A stretch of 11,132 nucleotides of DNA from an uncultured Lachnospiraceae bacterium (GTDB taxonomy: Bacteria; Bacillota; Clostridia; Lachnospirales; Lachnospiraceae), in assembly GCA_946611525.1 (NCBI GenBank), contig CAMODS010000030.1, positions 1-11,132 on the forward strand. The letters are read 5' to 3'. Below the pieces are notes generated by a model. That model was not told where the DNA came from. It saw only the letters and a list, made by a program, of their open reading frames with translations, and made no database searches. The position numbers were made by a program, and so were the translations under genes. Shown piece after piece: positions 6,222 through 11,132 of the stretch; position 1 is the first letter of the stretch; every line of letters starts with the position of its first letter.

Positions 6222-7678
6222 TACAGCTCACCTCCTTTACGATTCTTGGAAAGCTCGGGAGCTATCACGGACTTACCACCACTCTTGGTGATCTTTTCTA
6301 CCGGAATGCCCAGCTCTCTGTTTATGATCTCCATTACTCTCGGTGAGCAGAAGCCTGCCTGGCATCTTCCCATGCCGGCTCTGGTGCGCCTCTTTACTCC
6401 GTCTAATGAGCGTGCGCCCAAAGGACGGTGGATGGCGTCGATGATCTCACCCTCGGATATGGACTCGCAACGACAGATGATCTGGCCGTATGCGGGATTC
6501 TTTTTGATCAGCTCATTTCTCTCCTCAACTGACATGTCGGAAGGATTAAGGATACCCTTTCTCTTACCATCCCAGTTGGCCTTTTTAGAAGGCTTTAAGA
6601 TGCCGGCCACTATATCAGCCACCATCTCTCCGATGGCAGGGCTTGCTGTAAGACCGGGGGACTCTATGCCGGCACAGTCAACAAAACCGGGAGCTCCCTC
6701 TACCTCAGCTATAATAAACTCGTGGTTGTCCTCGTGTGCACGAAGGCCTGCAAAACCGGTAATAACCTTTCTGCGTATAGGCAGGTCCTTAACATTCATA
6801 CATGACTTTTCGATCAGCTCATTGATACCCTCAGCTGTAGTGGCTGTGGACTCCCTGTCTTCGATGTCGATGGCGGTGGGACCAACCAAAAGGTTACCGT
6901 GAACAGTAGGAGTAACCAGTGTTCCCTTACCCATCTTTGTGGGCTGGGGGAAGATCGTATGCTCTACAAATGTACCCATCTCCTTGTCCAGCAGGCAATA
7001 GTCGCCGCGACGGGGAGTGATATGGATCTTTTTATCGGAAACCTTGTTGTGGAAAATGTCAGCGTAAACACCGGCCGCATTGACAATGGTCTTTGTCTTG
7101 TACTCACCGTTGTTGGTGCGGATATGCCAGATGCCGTCCTCGTCTCTGCAAAGATCCTCTGCCTTGGTATTGAAGAAGAAATCTACACCGTTTACGTTAG
7201 CATTTTCAGCCATGGCTATATTTAAAATGAAGGGGCAGATGATACCGCCTGTAGGAGCGTAAAGCGCCGCACATGCAGCATCTGAAAGATTGGGCTCCAT
7301 CTGATGAAGCTCCTCCCTGTCGATAATACGCAGGTCCTTTACGCCATTGGCCACGCCTCTGTCATAGAGAACCTTTAAGCCGTCCTTTTCCTCTTCGTGA
7401 ATGCAAACTACCAAAGATCCGTTTCTCTTAAACGGCACATCCAGATCCTCGGCAATCTGGTCCATCATCTCATTTCCTTTTACGTTGAGCTTTGCCATGA
7501 GGGAGCCCTCAGCAGCATCAAAGCCCGCATGTACGATGGCACTGTTTGCCTTACTGGTTCCGGAGCATACATCCTCATCCTTTTCAAGCACGCATACATT
7601 CATGTCATACTTGGAAAGCTCACGGGCTGTGGCGCTGCCGCTAACACCTGCTCCGATGATAATACAATCGTATACCAT
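6221..7678 (-). CDS. GlpA-like FAD-dependent glycerol-3-phosphate dehydrogenase with C-terminal BFD-like [2Fe-2S] domain
   Basis: This is a 485-aa protein. It begins with the FAD dinucleotide fold (GAGVSG at 9-14) and continues as a DAO-family oxidoreductase to about residue 370, including 'NAAGVYAD' and the late FAD-contact region 'GIESPGLTASPAIGE'. The C-terminal part is a BFD-like [2Fe-2S] domain with four cysteines, C402-x-C404 and C439-x4-C444. This DAO plus BFD-like layout is that of GlpA of the anaerobic glycerol-3-phosphate dehydrogenase (E. coli GlpA is somewhat longer). Its place directly after glpK supports oxidation of sn-glycerol-3-phosphate to dihydroxyacetone phosphate. Related proteins in this family act on L-2-hydroxyglutarate (LhgO-like), so substrate identity rests on context. 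Ribosome binding is weaker than in neighbours (AAAGGGATAGG). No signal peptide or membrane helix is seen, so it should be cytoplasmic. Confidence 0.88.
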   Translation of the reverse strand: MVYDCIIIGAGVSGSATARELSKYDMNVCVLEKDEDVCSGTSKANSAIVHAGFDAAEGSLMAKLNVKGNEMMDQIAEDLDVPFKRNGSLVVCIHEEEKDGLKVLYDRGVANGVKDLRIIDREELHQMEPNLSDAACAALYAPTGGIICPFILNIAMAENANVNGVDFFFNTKAEDLCRDEDGIWHIRTNNGEYKTKTIVNAAGVYADIFHNKVSDKKIHITPRRGDYCLLDKEMGTFVEHTIFPQPTKMGKGTLVTPTVHGNLLVGPTAIDIEDRESTATTAEGINELIEKSCMNVKDLPIRRKVITGFAGLRAHEDNHEFIIAEVEGAPGFVDCAGIESPGLTASPAIGEMVADIVAGILKPSKKANWDGKRKGILNPSDMSVEERNELIKKNPAYGQIICRCESISEGEIIDAIHRPLGARSLDGVKRRTRAGMGRCQAGFCSPRVMEIINRELGIPVEKITKSGGKSVIAPELSKNRKGGEL

Positions 7679-7706
7679 ATCCTATCCCTTTCTTTTTTTT
7701 AGTGTA

Positions 7707-7745
7707 TTTGATCACCGTCGGGCAAAAGCCTTTGGTGGGATCAAA
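7707..7745 (-). other. Inverted repeat between glpK and the GlpA-like gene (mRNA hairpin)
   Basis: TTTGATC-ACC (7707-7716) pairs with GGT-GG-GATCAAA (7734-7745), 10 bp with a two-base bulge, and the loop holds a second small hairpin (GGC-AAAA-GCC, 7721-7730). In the 84-base gap after glpK it is not followed by a T run on the minus strand. It is more likely a processing, stabilising or attenuating element than a full terminator. Confidence 0.45.
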
Positions 7746-7762
7746 CAAACAGCCTACACAAA

Positions 7763-9262
7763 TTACTTGGCCCAGTTGCGGGTCGCTCCCACAGCCTGTT
7801 TCCATCCCTCCAGGATGGCTTCTCGGTCTGCGTATGTCATCTCGGGTCTGAACTCCTTATCGATAGCCCAGTTGCTTATGACCTCTTCCTTGCTTGACCA
7901 GAATCCAACAGCAAGGCCCGCCAGATAAGAAGCTCCCATAGCCGTAGTCTCAACACATACGGGACGATGAACGGGTGCGTTTATGATGTCAGACTGGAAC
8001 TGCATCAAGAAGTTGTTTTTGCAGGCGCCACCATCAACCTTTAAGGCGTTGAGCTTGACACCGGAACCACCCTCCATAGCTGCGATCACATCATTGGTCT
8101 GAAGTGCCAGTGACTCAAGTGTAGCCCTGATGATGTGGTACTTGTTGACACCGCGGGTAAGGCCTGTGATGGCACCACGTGCGTAAGGGTCCCAGTATGG
8201 AGCGCCCAGTCCCGTAAACGCAGGAACCACATAGCATCCGTTTGTGTCCTTCACCCTGGTGGCAAAATACTCAGAGTCGGGAGCAGAATCTACCAGCTTC
8301 ATCTCATCACGGAGCCACTGGATAGCTGCACCTGCCACGAATACCGAGCCCTCAAGGGCATACTCAACCTTGCCGTCAAGTCCCCATGCGATCGTGGTAA
8401 GAAGACCGTTGTTGGGGAATATGGGTGAGGTACCGATGTTCATAAGCATGAAGCATCCTGTACCGTATGTGTTTTTAGCCATACCCTTTTCAAAGCAGGT
8501 CTGCCCGAAAAGTGCCGCCTGCTGGTCGCCGGCCACGCCCGCTATGCGGATGGGACCGCCAAAGAACTCAGGATCAGACTCACCAAACTCTGTGCTGCTG
8601 GAAGGAAGTGCCTTGGGCAGCATGCTCATGGGAATCTCAAGCTGATCGCACAGCTCCTTGTCCCACTCACAGGTATTGATATTAAACATGAGTGTCCTGG
8701 AAGCATTGGAATAATCCGTAGCATGAACCTTGCCTTTGGTCAGCTTGTAGATAAGCCATGTATCCACAGTGCCGAAGCAAAGCTCACCTCTCTCTGCTCT
8801 CTCACGGATACCCTCAACATTGTTTAGGATCCAGCGAAGCTTTGTTCCGGAGAAATAAGGATCAAAAACCAGACCTGTCTTGTTGTATGCAGAATTGTCG
8901 ATACCGGGATGCTTGTCCATCAGCTCCTGTTTCATATCAGCAGTCCTGCGGCACTGCCACACGATGGCATGATAAACGGGCTGCCCTGTGGCACGATCCC
9001 AGACGATAGTGGTCTCACGCTGATTCGTGATACCGATAGCTGCTACATCAGCAGCGGTGGCGCCAACCTTGTGTAGCGCCTCACGTGCAACCGAAAGCTG
9101 CGATTGCCAAATCTCATTTGCGTCATGCTCTACCCAACCGGGCTGGGGGTAAAACTGAGTAAACTCCTTTTGTGCTACAGAGCACATTTCCCCCTTCTCA
9201 TTGAACAGGATACACCTGTTACTGGTGGTACCCGAATCCAGAGCCATAACATATTTTGCCAT
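7763..9262 (-). CDS. glpK: Glycerol kinase
   Basis: This is a 499-aa protein of the FGGY kinase family that phosphorylates glycerol with ATP to sn-glycerol-3-phosphate in the cytoplasm. It follows E. coli GlpK almost throughout: 'LDSGTTSNRCILF' phosphate loop, 'GWVEHD', 'GITNQRETTIVWDR', 'AIVWQCRRTAD', 'GTVDTWLIYKLT', 'AGDQQAALFGQ', 'KNTYGTGCFMLMN', 'VPAFTGLGAPYWDPYARG', 'VDGGACKNNFLMQFQSD' and 'YLAGLAVGFW'. The ATG at 9260-9262 is preceded by AAGGTGGGAG and gives the usual family length; a start 87 bases upstream would include the leader hairpins and is rejected. Position 232, where enterococcal GlpK carries the His phosphorylated by HPr, is Glu here (DPEFFGG), so PTS activation by that route is not expected. 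It is the first gene of the operon, with a promoter and structured leader upstream. No glycerol facilitator gene lies in the window. Confidence 0.98.
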   Translation of the reverse strand: MAKYVMALDSGTTSNRCILFNEKGEMCSVAQKEFTQFYPQPGWVEHDANEIWQSQLSVAREALHKVGATAADVAAIGITNQRETTIVWDRATGQPVYHAIVWQCRRTADMKQELMDKHPGIDNSAYNKTGLVFDPYFSGTKLRWILNNVEGIRERAERGELCFGTVDTWLIYKLTKGKVHATDYSNASRTLMFNINTCEWDKELCDQLEIPMSMLPKALPSSSTEFGESDPEFFGGPIRIAGVAGDQQAALFGQTCFEKGMAKNTYGTGCFMLMNIGTSPIFPNNGLLTTIAWGLDGKVEYALEGSVFVAGAAIQWLRDEMKLVDSAPDSEYFATRVKDTNGCYVVPAFTGLGAPYWDPYARGAITGLTRGVNKYHIIRATLESLALQTNDVIAAMEGGSGVKLNALKVDGGACKNNFLMQFQSDIINAPVHRPVCVETTAMGASYLAGLAVGFWSSKEEVISNWAIDKEFRPEMTYADREAILEGWKQAVGATRNWAK

Positions 9263-9292
9263 AAAACTCCCACCTTTTTCTAGAAAAAACAA

Positions 9293-9322
9293 ATCATAAA
9301 TGACATCTTTGTCATCTATGAT
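9293..9322. promoter_or_regulatory. 13-bp palindromic hairpin in the glpK leader
   Basis: ATCATA-A-ATGACA (9293-9305) and TGTCAT-C-TATGAT (9310-9322) are inverted arms around a 4-base centre. The only mismatch is a G-U wobble in the minus-strand RNA, so the glpK mRNA can form an unbroken 13-bp stem. It is followed by TTGTTTTTT on that strand, which makes it terminator-like although AT-rich. As DNA the symmetric core ATGACA-N4-TGTCAT could equally be a dimeric repressor or activator site. It sits 30 bases upstream of the glpK start codon. Confidence 0.6.
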
Positions 9323-9335
9323 AACCCCTAAACGC

Positions 9336-9356
9336 AAAAAGGGACGCATCCCTTTT
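9336..9356 (-). terminator. Terminator-like hairpin between the glpK promoter and glpK
   Basis: On the minus strand AAAAGGGA pairs with TCCCTTTT around a TGCG loop, 8 bp. The T residues are part of the stem and no further T run follows, so it is a modest terminator. It could end transcripts from thrH upstream, or act with the next hairpin as an attenuator in the glpK leader. Confidence 0.4.
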
Positions 9357-9369
9357 CACATCCTAAAGT

Positions 9370-9398
9370 ATTGTACTTCATCAACATATAAATTGCAA
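9370..9398 (-). promoter_or_regulatory. Sigma-A-type promoter of the glycerol operon
   Basis: On the minus strand TTGCAA (9398-9393) is followed by a 17-base spacer and TACAAT (9375-9370). The predicted start near 9363 gives a leader of about 100 bases carrying both hairpins before glpK. The promoter begins 10 bases after the thrH stop codon. Confidence 0.7.
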
Positions 9399-9407
9399 CG
9401 ACATTTT

Positions 9408-10010
9408 CTACAATGCCGCTGCAATAGCCTCATAAAAGTCATCAAAGTCCTCGAAGGCCGGATACTGCGGATAATCCTTTTTGATGGCATCCGTAGTGCG
9501 GAACAAAAAGCCTGCACGGCTGGCCTCGATCATGGCCAGATCATTGAAGCTGTCTCCAGCTGCGATGGTGGTAAAGCCACAGGACTGAAGAGCCTTTACC
9601 GTGGTAAGCTTGCTCTTTTGACAGCGCATCCTGTAATCGGTTATGGTACCGTCCTCAGCCACAACAAGCTCATTGCAAAAGAGGGTCGGCCAGTCCAGCT
9701 TTTTCATAAGAGGTTTTGCAAACTGTTCAAATGTATCGCTTAGGATCAATACGTTGGTGCGTGCCCTAAGCTTGTCCAAAAACTCCTTTGCTCCGGGAAG
9801 CGGATCGATGCCTGCGATGGTCTCCTGGATCTGATTTAAACCGAGACCGTTTTTATGTAAAATATCAAGTCTGAAACGCATCAGCTTGTCATAGTCCGGC
9901 TCGTCCCTGGTAGTCCTCTTAAGCTCGGGAATACCTACCGCCTCAGCAAAGGCTATCCATATCTCCGGTACCAGCACACCTTCCATATCTAAACATACTA
10001 CTGTCTGCAT
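9408..10010 (-). CDS. thrH: Bifunctional phosphoserine phosphatase/homoserine phosphotransferase
   Basis: This is a 200-aa cytoplasmic HAD-superfamily enzyme that closely follows Pseudomonas ThrH, which hydrolyses phosphoserine and can move its phosphate to homoserine, linking serine and threonine synthesis. The N-terminal signature 'CLDMEGVLVPEIWIAFAE' carries the ThrH-type DxE (D8, E10) in place of the usual DxD. 'TTRDEPDYDKLM' is also diagnostic. Further HAD motifs are the Ser in 'LSDTFEQF', Lys in 'KSKLTTVK', and GDSFND at 152-157 (D153, D157). The ATG at 10008-10010 has GAGGTGA just upstream; an earlier in-frame start at 10031 would overlap the preceding gene and is less likely. It follows the PAP2 gene by 7 bases, so the two are co-transcribed. 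Whether phosphotransfer to homoserine is physiological here is not known. Confidence 0.92.
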   Translation of the reverse strand: MQTVVCLDMEGVLVPEIWIAFAEAVGIPELKRTTRDEPDYDKLMRFRLDILHKNGLGLNQIQETIAGIDPLPGAKEFLDKLRARTNVLILSDTFEQFAKPLMKKLDWPTLFCNELVVAEDGTITDYRMRCQKSKLTTVKALQSCGFTTIAAGDSFNDLAMIEASRAGFLFRTTDAIKKDYPQYPAFEDFDDFYEAIAAAL

Positions 10011-10017
10011 ACTCACC

Positions 10018-10470
10018 TCACAAAATAACAAAAATAACTACATCTACAAAAACGCCCAACACAAAGCCTGCCACAACCTGGGACGGGGTATGTCCCACAA
10101 ACTCCTTGAGCTTTTCCTCAGGGGACATGTCTTCGGTATATACAAGCTTTATCATGTCATTGATGACCTTGGCCTGCTTGCCGGTCTCCAGTCTCACTCC
10201 CATGGCATCATGCATCACGATAAAGGCAATCATGATCGCCACCGCAAAAATCGAAGAATCAAAACCCTCGATAAAACCGGTGGCCACCGCTATGGCAGTA
10301 ACCGTGGCAGAATGGGCGCTGGGCATACCGCCATCACCCAAAAGTCTCTTAAGATCAAGGGTCTTGTTTACTATTGCATAGGTGATGGTCTTTAAGATCT
10401 GGGCCGATGCCCATGCCGCCATACCCGCTATCAATATCCTGTTAGAAATAAGCTGAGTTAAAACATCCAT
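10018..10470 (-). CDS. Divergent PAP2-family (YuiD-like, DUF212) membrane protein
   Basis: This is a 150-aa integral membrane protein. It has hydrophobic segments at about 12-32, 52-67, 74-90 and 132-150. The motifs GGMPSAHSA (47-55), 'HDAMGVR' (87-93) and GHTPSQV (126-132) match the divergent PAP2/YuiD family (COG1963), thought to be related to acid phosphatases acting on lipid phosphates or pyrophosphates, although few members have been assayed. The ATG at 10468-10470 is preceded by AAAGG and lies 4 bases after the stop of the channel gene; a longer form starting at 10515 would overlap that gene by 41 bases and is rejected. Co-transcription with the channel upstream and thrH downstream is likely from the spacing. 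The substrate is unknown. Confidence 0.9.
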   Translation of the reverse strand: MDVLTQLISNRILIAGMAAWASAQILKTITYAIVNKTLDLKRLLGDGGMPSAHSATVTAIAVATGFIEGFDSSIFAVAIMIAFIVMHDAMGVRLETGKQAKVINDMIKLVYTEDMSPEEKLKEFVGHTPSQVVAGFVLGVFVDVVIFVIL

Positions 10471-10474
10471 AAAT

Positions 10475-11132
10475 CTATACCTTTTGCATACGATGCTCAC
10501 ATACCGAAACCACATCTCCCGGCATAAACACCGTGGAACCCTTTGGTATCATGGCCTTGCCATGCCTTATGACAGACACAACCACCATGTCCTCAGGGAC
10601 CTGGAGGTTCCAGAGATATTCTCCGTTCCAGGGATGTGAATCGTCAATCATAAATTCCCTGGCCCTGATGCCGTGCTCATTTTTATATGCCAGGCACCCC
10701 ATGATAACCTCATCCCCCGGCTTTATCTGTGTATTGCCCCTGGGGATCAGGATATTATTTCCTCTTATCACCGCCACTATCATGATCTCCGGAGGCATGG
10801 AAATATCACTGATACGCTTCCATACGTAAGGGTGATCTTCACTGATACCAAAGGAGAAAAACTGCAGGTCGTTGCCCTGGGAGATATCATCAAGGGGCTT
10901 CATCTTGGTATATTGCTCCACAAAGCCTGCGGAAATGATACCTGTAGGGATAGCCACAAGTCCTACTCCCAAAAATGACATGACTATTGCAGCTATCCTT
11001 CCCAATGTTGTGACGGGATAAATATCTCCGTAACCCACAGTAAGCAGGGTGGATACCGACCACCACAGGCCGGAAAAGGCATTTTTAAAAACCTCCGGCT
11101 GAGCCTCGTGTTCAAGTCCGTACATCAGCAGC
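10475..11132 (-). CDS. Potassium channel subunit with tandem TrkA-C domains, 5' end outside the window
   Basis: The C-terminal part, about 218 residues, of a K+ channel is visible; the frame stays open to the window edge, so the internal ATG at 11125 is not taken as the start. Counting from that Met, the pore helix 'GLWWSVSTLL' leads into the K+ selectivity filter TVGYGD (29-34), followed by the inner helix at about 42-68 with a Gly-rich hinge region. The cytoplasmic part has two copies of the TrkA-C (RCK-C) fold, at about 88-147 and 158-212, each with the pattern 'ilIPrGnT.i.PGD.V'. No NAD-binding TrkA-N/RCK-N Rossmann motif is present between pore and first TrkA-C. Channels of this kind are ligand-gated in the cytoplasm; related TrkA-C domains bind nucleotides such as cyclic di-AMP, which is only a possibility here. 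It is the first visible gene of a three-gene operon with the PAP2 protein and thrH. Confidence 0.9.
   Translation of the reverse strand, partial: LLMYGLEHEAQPEVFKNAFSGLWWSVSTLLTVGYGDIYPVTTLGRIAAIVMSFLGVGLVAIPTGIISAGFVEQYTKMKPLDDISQGNDLQFFSFGISEDHPYVWKRISDISMPPEIMIVAVIRGNNILIPRGNTQIKPGDEVIMGCLAYKNEHGIRAREFMIDDSHPWNGEYLWNLQVPEDMVVVSVIRHGKAMIPKGSTVFMPGDVVSVCEHRMQKV

Noticed and set aside
6111..6902. 263-codon plus-strand open frame across the flavoprotein genes
   Set aside because: It lies opposite two clear flavoprotein genes, has low-complexity Ser/Leu/Pro content, and no recognisable motif.
9263..9349. 29-residue N-terminal extension of glycerol kinase
   Set aside because: The extension translates the two leader hairpins and the ribosome binding site; GlpK proteins normally begin just before the phosphate loop.
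1..11132. CRISPR arrays, insertion sequences, tRNA or rRNA genes
   Set aside because: No repeat-spacer pattern, transposase motif, CCA-ended cloverleaf or rRNA-like stretch was seen.

Overview
The window reads as a chromosomal piece of a low-to-mid GC Bacillota genome, most likely a Clostridia/Lachnospiraceae-type anaerobe. The clues are strong GGAGG-type ribosome binding sites, sigma-A-like promoters with 17-base spacers, a truncated ECF-type vitamin transporter S component, a DUF1667/two-flavoprotein glycerol cluster typical of anaerobic Firmicutes, and no respiratory GlpD or GlpC. The taxonomic call is an inference from gene content. I see no mobile element, CRISPR array, tRNA or rRNA.

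Layout, left to right. Bases 1-337 hold the N-terminal 112 codons of an ECF transporter S component on the minus strand, preceded by a promoter and a short leader that can fold. Divergent from it, on the plus strand (539-3511), is a 990-aa secreted-sensor/HD-GYP protein: signal peptide, two-component-type beta-propeller, Y_Y_Y domain, one membrane helix and a complete HD-GYP domain. It ends in a clear intrinsic terminator at 3518-3541. Everything to the right is on the minus strand. An AraC-family regulator (3543-4481) has its own promoter, overlapped by a perfect 10-bp inverted repeat. Next comes a four-gene glycerol catabolism operon, read from right to left as glpK (9262-7763), a GlpA-like FAD dehydrogenase with a BFD-like [2Fe-2S] tail (7678-6221), a pyridine nucleotide-disulfide-type flavoprotein (6221-4959) and a small Cys-rich DUF1667 protein (4941-4576). 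Its promoter is well formed, and the roughly 100-nt leader contains two hairpins. Upstream again is a tight three-gene group: a K+ channel subunit with tandem TrkA-C domains (cut by the window edge), a divergent PAP2 (YuiD-like) membrane protein, and thrH (phosphoserine phosphatase/homoserine phosphotransferase).

How the genes fit together. GlpK makes sn-glycerol-3-phosphate. The GlpA-like protein would oxidise it to dihydroxyacetone phosphate. The second flavoprotein and the DUF1667 protein are plausible electron-transfer partners towards NAD(P)+ or another acceptor. GlpK has Glu at position 232, where HPr-regulated GlpKs of other Firmicutes have the phosphorylatable His, so control may instead lie in the leader hairpins or in a regulator binding the palindrome there. 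The AraC regulator sits just downstream of the operon, but nothing in the sequence proves that it controls it. The most unusual items are the propeller-sensor/HD-GYP fusion, the glpK leader with its 13-bp hairpin, the Glu232 substitution and the inverted repeat on the araC promoter.
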